NCBI GenBank assembly: GCA_964403325.1
Contig: CAYOFO010000038.1
Span: 1 to 12,660, forward strand
Source: CAZQNF01 sp964403325
GTDB taxonomy: Bacteria; Patescibacteriota; Patescibacteriia; Magasanikbacterales; GWA2-37-8
Direction of reading: 5' to 3'
DNA: 12,660 bases
Shown here piece after piece: positions 1 through 5,722 of the stretch (its first letter is position 1; every line of letters starts with the position of its first letter). A program made the position numbers and the translations under genes. The notes below the pieces were generated by a model, which was not told where the DNA came from, searched no databases, and was given only the letters and a program-made list of their open reading frames with translations.

Positions 1-172
1 GATGGTGATTGAGCATAACTTAGACCTTATAAAATGCGCGGATTGGATTATTGATTTGGGACCCGGTGGCGGCGACCAGGGTGGGCAACTGGTGGCGACT
101 GGTACGCCGGAAGAAGTTGCAAAAAAAGCCGGAAGCTTTACAGGACACTATCTAAAAAGAATGCTTAAGTAA
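1..172 (+). CDS. uvrA: UvrA excinuclease ABC subunit A, C-terminal end (partial)
   Basis: The reading frame is open from the window edge and ends with TAA at 170-172, giving the last 56 or so residues of UvrA. UvrA is the damage-sensing ATPase of nucleotide excision repair; it scans DNA as a dimer and loads UvrB. The visible part contains VIEHNLDLIKCADWIIDLGP followed by GGGDQGGQLVATGTPEEVA, the hallmark end of the second ABC ATPase domain: the switch histidine of the H-loop in VIEHN, then the glycine-rich GPxGGxxGG segment and the TGTPEE tail. Walker A, Walker B, signature motif and zinc modules lie outside the window. uvrC lies about 3.5 kb downstream on the same strand, so two of the three excinuclease subunits are near neighbours but not obviously in one operon. 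The family call is secure despite the truncation. Confidence 0.94.
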   Translation, partial: MVIEHNLDLIKCADWIIDLGPGGGDQGGQLVATGTPEEVAKKAGSFTGHYLKRMLK

Positions 173-173
173 A

Positions 174-213
174 CTTTTTATTCCTTTTTGTCACCAAAAA
201 TGAATCGAAAAAG
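174..213 (+). terminator. Long A/T-rich hairpin after uvrA, possible terminator
   Basis: Starting two bases after the uvrA stop, three stem blocks nest: cttttt (174-179) with aaaaag (208-213), attc (180-183) with gaat (202-205), and tttttg (185-190) with caaaaa (195-200), around a tcac loop. That makes about 16 pairs with one 1x1 mismatch and a 2-nt bulge. There is no free U-tract after the stem, since the T runs sit inside it, so termination is plausible but not certain; mRNA 3'-end protection is an alternative. Confidence 0.4.
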
Positions 214-215
214 TG

Positions 216-260
216 CTGGGAGGGTGAGAACTCGCTACGCTCAAACAGCTCTCCCCCCAG
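216..260. repeat. GC-rich imperfect inverted repeat in the uvrA-ribE spacer
   Basis: ctggg-a-ggg-t-gag (216-228) pairs with ctc-t-cccccag (249-260): about 11 pairs with one bulged A and a T-T mismatch, closing a 20-nt loop that holds cgctacgctcaaacag. It is much more GC-rich than its surroundings and is followed by acccccgg. Its form, a G-run arm, a loop and a C-run arm, resembles dispersed intergenic palindromes in other bacteria, but only one copy is visible here, so membership of a repeat family is inference. Confidence 0.4.
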
Positions 261-325
261 ACCCCCGGTTGACGATTTGACGTTTATGTTCTAAAACCTA
301 ATCACTAACACCTAAAACCTACAAT

Positions 326-907
326 ATGTTTTCCGGAATTATTCAAAAAGTAGCTGAAATAAAAAATTCACGCATAGCGAACGGTTCGTTGTTTTTGACG
401 ATCGAAAAACCCGAGGGTTGGAATATTAAACTGGGCGATTCAATCGCAACCAATGGGACATGCCTCACGGTAAAAGAAATGGAAGATAATACTTATACGG
501 TTGAACTGATGAACGAAACATTACAAAAAACTACCTTCGGTAAAAAGGTAGGAAGTAAAGTAAATTTGGAACCGTCGCTCACTTTACAAAGTGCGATTGA
601 TGGACATTTGGTGCAGGGACATGTCGATACCGTGGGAACCATCACCAAAATTGAACCGGTGGGCGAAGCAAAAGTTCTAACTATTCGTTTTCCTTCAGAA
701 TTTCATAAGCTGATCGCGGACAAAGGCTCGATTACCGTTGACGGTGTGAGTCTTACGGTTGTAGAATGTGGTGCAGATTGGTTTACTATTTCGCTCGTTG
801 CCTATACCTTGGAACATACGATCTTTGGGAAAAGCCAAGTGGGGGACATGGTGAACCTTGAATTTGACATGATCGCCAAATATTTACAAAAACTTATTCA
901 AAAATAA
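326..907 (+). CDS. ribE: Riboflavin synthase, alpha chain
   Basis: This enzyme catalyses the last step of riboflavin synthesis, the dismutation of two 6,7-dimethyl-8-ribityllumazine molecules into riboflavin and the pyrimidine product recycled by lumazine synthase. The 193-residue protein shows the two similar beta-barrel lumazine-binding domains of the family: the first (about 1-95) opens with MFSGIIQKV and carries ATNGTCLTV at 41-49; the second starts at GHLVQGHVD (93-101) and carries SITVDGVSLTV (135-145), ending in VGDMVNLEFDMIAKYL. It is slightly shorter than the usual 200-215 residues but complete. The ATG at 326 matches the family N-terminus; no Shine-Dalgarno sequence precedes it. ribH follows after 2 nt, so the two products, which form a complex in several bacteria, should be cotranscribed. 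No ribD or ribBA gene is visible. Confidence 0.97.
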   Translation: MFSGIIQKVAEIKNSRIANGSLFLTIEKPEGWNIKLGDSIATNGTCLTVKEMEDNTYTVELMNETLQKTTFGKKVGSKVNLEPSLTLQSAIDGHLVQGHVDTVGTITKIEPVGEAKVLTIRFPSEFHKLIADKGSITVDGVSLTVVECGADWFTISLVAYTLEHTIFGKSQVGDMVNLEFDMIAKYLQKLIQK

Positions 908-909
908 TT

Positions 910-1371
910 ATGCAACAATCTACCAAAAAAATGTTCAAAGTGTTCGACGCCAGCGACTACCGCGTGGGTATTGTTATGGCCCAATTTAACAGTGATATTA
1001 CCGAAAAAATTCTTAAGTCTGCCCTGGCAAAACTTGAGGAATATGGGATTAAAAAGCAAAAAGTAAAAGTATATCGCGTTTCCGGCAGTGTGGAAATTCC
1101 GGTGGTCGTGCAGGCTATGGCCGCGAGCGATAAGTTTGATCTCGCCATTGCGATCGGCGCGATTATTAAAGGTGAAACAGATCATTATACCTACGTAGCC
1201 AATTTGGTAACCAATGGGATTCTTGAGGCTATGGAAGACGGCATGCCGGTCGGGTTTGGGGTCTTAACCGTAAATAACAAAGAGCAGGCGATCACACGAC
1301 TCCACATTGGCGCCGAAGCCGCCGAGGCAGCGCTGCAGGCAGCGAAAATCGTGCAGCAGATTTTGAAATAA
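910..1371 (+). CDS. ribH: 6,7-dimethyl-8-ribityllumazine synthase
   Basis: Lumazine synthase condenses the ribityl-aminopyrimidine with 3,4-dihydroxy-2-butanone 4-phosphate to give the substrate of riboflavin synthase. The 153-residue length is typical. Visible family elements are AQFNSDITEKIL near residues 24-35, VSGSVEIP at 57-64 (equivalent of the usual VPGAFEIP), AIAIGAIIKGETDHYTYV at 79-96 with the presumed general-base histidine at 92, PVGFGVLTV at 113-121, and the phosphate-contacting arginine at 130 in QAITR, followed by IGAEAAEAAL. The PGA-type motif is altered to SGS, a variation worth noting though the scaffold is intact. The ATG at 910 lies 2 nt after ribE; an internal ATG at 940 is a less likely start. 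The enzyme normally assembles into pentamers or 60-mers in the cytosol. Confidence 0.97.
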   Translation: MQQSTKKMFKVFDASDYRVGIVMAQFNSDITEKILKSALAKLEEYGIKKQKVKVYRVSGSVEIPVVVQAMAASDKFDLAIAIGAIIKGETDHYTYVANLVTNGILEAMEDGMPVGFGVLTVNNKEQAITRLHIGAEAAEAALQAAKIVQQILK

Positions 1372-1374
1372 GGT

Positions 1375-1404
1375 TTGTTTCTACTCAATATATATAAAGA
1401 TAAT
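1375..1404 (+). promoter_or_regulatory. Candidate sigma70-type promoter for the tandem paralogue genes
   Basis: TTGTTT (1375-1380) is followed after 18 nt by GATAAT (1399-1404), 26 nt upstream of the ATG at 1431. The area is strongly A/T-rich and also holds overlapping TATATA/TATAAA strings, so the exact -10 is uncertain. It is the only promoter-like arrangement in the short gap after ribH. Confidence 0.35.
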
Positions 1405-1430
1405 TAGCTTTCATTTATTAGTTTATCTCT

Positions 1431-1946
1431 ATGTTAAAAGAGACAAAAACTGGTGGTCCAAAAGTAATAGAGTTTACCTACTCAGAAGCTACGATTCGAG
1501 ACATGGGAGTAGAACCAGGTGTTGAGTATGAAGTCCAAGGACAGACTCGTCATGACGGCTTAAGTCAGAATGGAGTTAGTATAAAATATTTAGTTAAAGG
1601 GGATGAAAATCCTCGGACGTTTTCTTTAGGTTTATATGCACGAGAGGCTCAAGGGTTTAAAGAAGGAGACAAAATTGTTTTTAGAGCTGAGATTAAAACT
1701 CTTAAACTAAACGACCAAAAACTAAAGGCATTAGGGGTTAAAAAAGGCGATAAATTTACTGTTCAAAAAGATAGAATTGATTACGAAATGCCAGGTCCTA
1801 ATTTAGGTTCTTATATTGAAGTCAATGGACAAAAAGTGTATCTTAGAGAATTAAGATCAGTCTTTAATTCTGCTTATATTATTGATGAAACACCGGCTGG
1901 CGAAATTTTAACCATTGCTCCAGAGCGCGATTATGGACAAACATAG
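1431..1946 (+). CDS. Unknown two-repeat beta-rich protein, copy 1 of a tandem pair
   Basis: I do not recognise a named family. The 171-residue protein appears to consist of two related halves: YSEATIRDMGVEPGVEYEV (17-35) in the first resembles LNDQKLKALGVKKGDKFTV in the second (starting near 92), and each is followed by a run of probable beta strands, YIEVNGQKVYL being the clearest in the second half. The pattern of a short helix, then (L/M)G(V)xxGxxxxV and strands recalls small SH3-like or AbrB-like beta units, but this is only a resemblance. The downstream gene is a full-length paralogue at roughly 54% identity by eye, needing only two single-residue gaps. Copy 1 ends with YGQT after the shared ERD because the ancestral stop is replaced by the start of copy 2, so the genes overlap by 14 nt. 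No signal peptide or membrane segment is seen; it is probably cytosolic. Confidence 0.82.
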   Translation: MLKETKTGGPKVIEFTYSEATIRDMGVEPGVEYEVQGQTRHDGLSQNGVSIKYLVKGDENPRTFSLGLYAREAQGFKEGDKIVFRAEIKTLKLNDQKLKALGVKKGDKFTVQKDRIDYEMPGPNLGSYIEVNGQKVYLRELRSVFNSAYIIDETPAGEILTIAPERDYGQT

Positions 1947-2430
1947 AGAGAGTCCGGGTCGAGTCACAAGAGAGCTTCTCTATTCAGAAGCTCTTATTCA
2001 GAGAATGGGGATAGCCCCAGACATTGAATATGAAGTGGAAGGACAGGCTCACAATGATGGTTTGAGTGAAAATGGGCTTTGTATAAAATATTTAGTTGAA
2101 GGAGATCAGCAACGCCGGACATTCCCTTTGGGTTTACATGCAGAGACTCGGAATTTGAAAGCAGGGGATAGGGTTGTTTTTAAAGTGAAAATAAAAAAAC
2201 TTAGATTAAGCAATGAGGAATTGAGGAAATTTGGGGTAAGTATAGGAGATAAATTTACCGTTAAAAAGGATGAATTTAGTTACGAAATGCCGCACGCTGA
2301 CATCGGTACTTATATTGAAGTCAATGGACAAAAGGTGTACCTGTGGAATTTTAATAGTGCATGTTTTAATTCTCGTATTGAGGAAACGAGGGTAGGTGAA
2401 ATTTTAACTATTGCTGGAGAGCGCGATTAA
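1933..2430 (+). CDS. Unknown two-repeat beta-rich protein, copy 2 of a tandem pair
   Basis: This 165-residue protein is the paralogue of the preceding gene and is equally unassigned. I chose the ATG at 1933 rather than the in-frame ATG at 1915, because from 1933 the first 17 residues up to the shared YSEA align with copy 1 without a gap. Internal duplication is visible here too: YSEALIQRMGIAPDIEYEV (17-35) matches LSNEELRKFGVSIGDKFTV in the second half. The best conserved blocks between copies are IKYLV, GDKFTV, YEMP, YIEVNGQKVYL and GEILTIA-ERD; the N-terminal 16 residues and the stretch after the first RTF are divergent. DNA identity is still high locally (tatattgaagtcaatggac is identical in both), so the duplication is recognisable at nucleotide level. 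Translation is probably coupled to copy 1 through the 14-nt overlap, since no ribosome-binding site is seen. Confidence 0.82.
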   Translation: MDKHRESPGRVTRELLYSEALIQRMGIAPDIEYEVEGQAHNDGLSENGLCIKYLVEGDQQRRTFPLGLHAETRNLKAGDRVVFKVKIKKLRLSNEELRKFGVSIGDKFTVKKDEFSYEMPHADIGTYIEVNGQKVYLWNFNSACFNSRIEETRVGEILTIAGERD

Positions 2431-2470
2431 AATAGGTTTGTAAGCTGCTAATTATTCTGCAATAATATTT

Positions 2471-2479
2471 TGTTAAAAT
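2471..2479 (+). promoter_or_regulatory. Candidate extended -10 promoter of the PP2C-like gene
   Basis: TGTTAAAAT (2471-2479) fits the extended -10 form TGnTATAAT with one difference. No convincing -35 is present, which extended -10 promoters tolerate. A start about 7 nt downstream would leave a leader of only about 6 nt before the ATG at 2492, close to a leaderless mRNA. Confidence 0.35.
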
Positions 2480-2491
2480 TTTAGTTTTATT

Positions 2492-3556
2492 ATGATGCCT
2501 GACGCAAAAGCAGCGCGGCGTAGCGGATTACCCGGGCTTTTAGGCAGGGAAACGCCCGGTAGTAGAGAAGTTCTGTGTACTCAAGAAGCCAAGCCGGGGG
2601 TTATTTTTGGTGATGTTGAACGTGATGGTTATAAGGTATTGCAGAGTAATGAAAAAGCCGGTGAGGATGCTTTTGCTATAAGTGCGGATAGAAGAAGCTT
2701 TATTGTGTGCGATGGTTTGGGCAGTTATGGTAAATCAGGTGTAGTGGCAAGGCAGCTGTCTGAAGCGTTGCTTGACCGGGAACTTTTGGATGAAATATTT
2801 TTGATGTCAGGAAAAACTTCGAATAAGATAGAGGTGCAACCACTCTCTGTTTTAGGTCGGGATGTACTAGCTGATGCTTTGCGGATCATTCGGGCGGATA
2901 ATGCATTTCGTGCAGCGACAAAAATTGGTTCCTCGACCGAGGATAATACTCAAGGTTTGACCACGCTTACCATCTTGCATCAGGGAGATGATAGACATTG
3001 GTATAGTTTGGTCATTGGAGACAGTCCGTTGTATTACAGGTTTGGTCAGAAAAAAAAGTGGCAGGGCATAGGTAATAATACAATTGGTGACTTGGGAACA
3101 GACTGTTTGGGTATAGAGAATGGCCGTATAGAAATGCCGATTCGTCTCCAAATAACTCGGCTCCCAGCGGATCCGACGTTTCAGTTTGTGTTGGCTACCG
3201 ATTGGTTGTCGGATAATTGGGAAGCAATTTCACGAGATTTTGCCGAAGTAATCGTGGTGCAGTTAGAAAAAGAATTAAACACAGCGCGGTCTTTGAAGTT
3301 TTATTTTGATGATCCAGTAAACAGAACTACTAAGCCTTTCAATGCCGCTTACGAGTTATTAATGCGGCAAAAAATTGATTTTTTTAAAACTCAGTGTCAG
3401 GTACGCGATGTTTTTGATCCATGGGTTTTTTCCAGAGTAACCGATGAGCAACAACTTTCAGAATTGGTGCGGGGTGAGGGTCCGTGGTGGTCGGTCAAAG
3501 ATTTTAAAAAACCTGATGATTTTACGGCTATTTTAGTTGATCCTTCTAAGTTGTAA
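2492..3556 (+). CDS. PP2C-like (PPM family) protein phosphatase
   Basis: The 354-residue protein carries the ordered motifs of metal-dependent PP2C serine/threonine phosphatases: NEKAGEDAFAI with E58-D59, IVCDGLGSYG with the metal-binding D74-G75, TTLT at 157-160, VIGDSPLYY with G176-D177, LATDWLSD with D237, and DDFTAILV with D342. These correspond to the ED, DGxxG, GDS, SDG and DN positions that bind the two metal ions. Two departures are visible: the usual SDG is TDW, and the usual DN is DD. The acidic ligands themselves seem to be kept, so activity is plausible. The first 37 residues, encoded by GC-richer DNA, precede the catalytic domain and match nothing I know. No membrane segment or fused sensor domain is seen and no kinase gene is nearby, so the substrate is unknown. 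The gene follows the tandem paralogues on the same strand. Confidence 0.85.
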   Translation: MMPDAKAARRSGLPGLLGRETPGSREVLCTQEAKPGVIFGDVERDGYKVLQSNEKAGEDAFAISADRRSFIVCDGLGSYGKSGVVARQLSEALLDRELLDEIFLMSGKTSNKIEVQPLSVLGRDVLADALRIIRADNAFRAATKIGSSTEDNTQGLTTLTILHQGDDRHWYSLVIGDSPLYYRFGQKKKWQGIGNNTIGDLGTDCLGIENGRIEMPIRLQITRLPADPTFQFVLATDWLSDNWEAISRDFAEVIVVQLEKELNTARSLKFYFDDPVNRTTKPFNAAYELLMRQKIDFFKTQCQVRDVFDPWVFSRVTDEQQLSELVRGEGPWWSVKDFKKPDDFTAILVDPSKL

Positions 3557-3582
3557 CAATTTTAAGCGTATATTTTTGTATT

Positions 3583-3607
3583 AAACAGTCTTCTCCGACT
3601 GTTTTTT
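3583..3607 (+). terminator. Intrinsic terminator after the PP2C-like gene
   Basis: aaacagtc (3583-3590) pairs with gactgttt (3597-3604) around the loop ttctcc, and the 3' arm runs into a six-T tract ending at 3607. It starts 27 nt after the stop codon. The stem is perfect, so this is a good rho-independent terminator. Confidence 0.75.
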
Positions 3608-3618
3608 GTTTATTCCTT

Positions 3619-3683
3619 CCGTGTCGATCCTGCGTATATTTTCACACTTTGTGAAAGTCTGCGCAGGACACGGGTTGTTTTTT
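3619..3683 (+). terminator. Second, three-segment stem-loop with T tract (terminator or structured element)
   Basis: ccgtgt (3619-3624) pairs with acacgg (3668-3673), cctgcg (3629-3634) with cgcagg (3662-3667), and tttcaca (3640-3646) with tgtgaaa (3650-3656). The segments are joined by a cgat bulge on the left and a small internal loop. After the stem comes gttg and a six-T run ending at 3683, which suits a terminator, but the stem is longer and more elaborate than termination needs and it directly follows a complete terminator. Confidence 0.5.
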
Positions 3684-3697
3684 GTTATTGGCGTTTT

Positions 3698-3706
3698 TGC
3701 TATAAT
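3698..3706 (+). promoter_or_regulatory. Extended -10 promoter of uvrC
   Basis: TGCTATAAT (3698-3706) is a perfect extended -10 element. Only T-rich sequence occupies the -35 position. Initiation about 7 nt downstream would place the transcript start near 3713, five bases before the ATG at 3718, so the uvrC message would be nearly leaderless. Confidence 0.55.
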
Positions 3707-3717
3707 GATTTTTACTT

Positions 3718-4992
3718 ATGGTTTCTGCGACACTTAAAATTAAAGAAATTCTTACCAATCTTCCCGATTCGCCCGGAGTCTATTTGTATTACAACATTCT
3801 CGGTGAGCTCATTTATGTCGGTAAAGCCACCTCTCTCAAAAATCGTGTCCGCAGTTATTTTAGCGGCCAAAAAACCCCGCGACCGATTGAGGAAATGATC
3901 CACGAAGTTGTAGATATTGCTTATGAAACTACGGATTCTGTGCTCGAAGCCATTATCCTTGAGGCTAATACCATTAAAGAGCGCCAGCCCAAATACAATG
4001 TGCTGGGTAAAGATGACAAAAGCTGGAACTACATTGTAATCAGTAATAACGATTACCCGGAAGTCTATACGCTCCGCCAGCACGATCTTAAGCAAATGAC
4101 CGAGCCGGAAAAGAAAAAAGAATTTCGTGATTTGTTCGGGCCCTATCCCGGGTTAAACATGAAAGTAACGCTTAAATTGCTGCGTCGTTTATTTCTGTTT
4201 TCCGAATGTGAACCAGGTAGCGATCGGCCGTGTTTGTACCGTCAGATGGGGGAGTGCCTGGGTAAATGTACTGGCGAAATTACGGCTCCCGAGTATCGTG
4301 AACGAGTTATTCGTCCGTTGACACTATTTCTGCAGGGTCGAAAAAAACTCCTCGTTGAAGATTGGGAAAAGCGTATGAATCGCGCTGCCAAGACCCAAAA
4401 TTTTGAAGAAGCGGCCCGGCTGCGCGATCAACTTTCGTCCCTTCAGCGCATCCAGGATATCGCGCTCCTGAATCGCAGTTTTGTCGAAAACGAAGTTGAA
4501 AAAGATCCGAGTCTGAAAAATCTACGCATTGAAGGGTATGATATTTCCAATCTCGGCGCCACCGATAAAGTGGGGAGTATGGTGGTCTTTAACGAAAACG
4601 GTCCGGTAAAATCGCAGTATCGCAAATTCACCATCAAAACCGTGGTGGGGCAAAGCGATATCGACTGCATGAAAGAAGTTATTGATCGCCGGCTTAACCA
4701 TCCGGAGTGGCCCTGGCCCCAGGCTTTTCTTATCGACGGCGGTCGTATCCAGGTCAGTGCTGTATTGAGCATTCTCGAAAAACGGCAGATAAAGATTCCG
4801 GTAGTTGGTATTGCCAAAGGTCCGGAGCGCAAACGTAACGATTTTATTCTTGGTACCAAAACCCCGGAATTTATCCAGTTCGTGAGTAAAAATCAGCGCC
4901 TTCTCATTGCGGTGCGCGACGAAGCCCATCGTTTTGCTATTACGTTTAATCGCAGCAAGCGTAAAATTGTGCGAACTAAAAAACATTTATAA
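3718..4992 (+). CDS. uvrC: UvrC excinuclease ABC subunit C, short form
   Basis: UvrC makes both incisions around a lesion after UvrB is loaded. The GIY-YIG nuclease domain for the 3' cut is at about 14-95 (SPGVYLYYN, then IYVGKATSLKNRVRSYF). Four cysteines, C164, C172, C180 and C184, match the cluster reported to bind an iron-sulphur centre. The UVR segment for UvrB contact is near 214-248 (NFEEAARLRDQL). The RNase H-like domain for the 5' cut keeps its acidic and histidine positions: D275 in EGYDISN, an aspartate around 314-316, D340 in LIDGG, and H404 in RDEAHRFA. The protein stops at 424 residues, while usual UvrC has about 600: the tandem helix-hairpin-helix DNA-binding region at the end is absent. 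The ORF is intact and ends in a clean lysine-rich tail, so this appears to be a natural short form. rsmE follows after 5 nt. Confidence 0.97.
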   Translation: MVSATLKIKEILTNLPDSPGVYLYYNILGELIYVGKATSLKNRVRSYFSGQKTPRPIEEMIHEVVDIAYETTDSVLEAIILEANTIKERQPKYNVLGKDDKSWNYIVISNNDYPEVYTLRQHDLKQMTEPEKKKEFRDLFGPYPGLNMKVTLKLLRRLFLFSECEPGSDRPCLYRQMGECLGKCTGEITAPEYRERVIRPLTLFLQGRKKLLVEDWEKRMNRAAKTQNFEEAARLRDQLSSLQRIQDIALLNRSFVENEVEKDPSLKNLRIEGYDISNLGATDKVGSMVVFNENGPVKSQYRKFTIKTVVGQSDIDCMKEVIDRRLNHPEWPWPQAFLIDGGRIQVSAVLSILEKRQIKIPVVGIAKGPERKRNDFILGTKTPEFIQFVSKNQRLLIAVRDEAHRFAITFNRSKRKIVRTKKHL

Positions 4993-4997
4993 ATTTT

Positions 4998-5699
4998 ATG
5001 AAAATTCATCGCTTTATTGGTAACTTTGATCTCGCGCCAGGCAATTTTTTACTCACCGAAAAACATCTGGTACACCAGATTGCCCGTGTCCTTAAACTTA
5101 AAGTCGGCGAAGAAATTATCTTGGGCAACGGTAAAGGGTTGGAAAGTAAAGGCAAAATTACTGAGCTCGCAGAGAATAATATACATTTATATCTGAGTGA
5201 CGTTGTGCCCAATCATAATGACCCAATTCGAATTGTGCGGCTCTACTGCGCACTCTTGAAGCGAGAAAATTTTGAGCTGGTGGTACAAAAAGCCGTGGAA
5301 CTTGGAGTAAGTGAGGTCATTCCCCTTATTACCGAGCGCACTATCAAAACCCAGCTCAACCAAGAACGACTCAAACGGATTATTCACGAAGCGACCGAGC
5401 AGTCCGAGCGTGGCAAAATTCCTCACTTGTCTGTGCCGGTTGCATTTAAAGAGGCTGTAAAAAATATTGATGGCCCAGCTTTTTTCTTGGATCGTTCTGG
5501 GCAAGATGTAAAAACAATTACTAAAGTTGCTGAGGGAAGTGTAAGTATCTTCATCGGCCCAGAAGGCGGCTGGACGGATGCCGAAATCGCCCTCGCTCAA
5601 AGTCATGCTTTGCAACCACTCAGTATCGGCCGCACCATCCTTCGCGCCGAATCCGCAGCCATCGTCGGTTGCTTTTGGGCGGTGAGTTTGGTAGAGTGA
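4998..5699 (+). CDS. rsmE: 16S rRNA (uracil-1498 N3)-methyltransferase
   Basis: RsmE methylates N3 of U1498 in helix 44 of 16S rRNA, using S-adenosylmethionine, on the assembled small subunit. The 233-residue protein has the two-part family layout: an N-terminal PUA-like RNA-binding part (about 1-70, HLVHQIARVLKLKVGEEI) and a SPOUT knotted methyltransferase domain. Characteristic segments are KRENFELVVQKAVELGVSEV (88-107), the EATEQSERGKIPHL block (131-144), FIGPEGGWTDAEI (185-197) and the knot sequence LSIGRTILRAESAAI (208-222), where LR(A/T)E(S/T)A contacts the cofactor. It ends in TGA, the only gene here that does so. The 5-nt gap after uvrC indicates cotranscription, a practical rather than functional pairing. 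Confidence 0.96.
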   Translation: MKIHRFIGNFDLAPGNFLLTEKHLVHQIARVLKLKVGEEIILGNGKGLESKGKITELAENNIHLYLSDVVPNHNDPIRIVRLYCALLKRENFELVVQKAVELGVSEVIPLITERTIKTQLNQERLKRIIHEATEQSERGKIPHLSVPVAFKEAVKNIDGPAFFLDRSGQDVKTITKVAEGSVSIFIGPEGGWTDAEIALAQSHALQPLSIGRTILRAESAAIVGCFWAVSLVE

Positions 5700-5722
5700 A
5701 AAACCTAATCAAAATTTAATAT

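Noticed and set aside
898..1185. Open frame on the minus strand across ribE end and ribH
   Set aside because: It lies entirely opposite the well-supported ribH gene and its product has no family features.
1915..1932. Earlier ATG for copy 2 of the tandem pair
   Set aside because: The start at 1933 aligns with the start of copy 1 residue by residue; the extra six residues only repeat the 3' end of copy 1 in another frame.
3712..4095. Minus-strand frame of 127 codons opposite the start of uvrC
   Set aside because: It mirrors the GIY-YIG coding region and shows no recognisable protein features; it would also cover the uvrC start.
4443..4986. Two long minus-strand frames opposite the 3' half of uvrC
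   Set aside because: They arise from the codon structure of uvrC, whose motifs are unambiguous there.
5187..5615. Minus-strand frame of 142 codons opposite rsmE
   Set aside because: It is a shadow of the SPOUT methyltransferase gene and resembles no protein I know.
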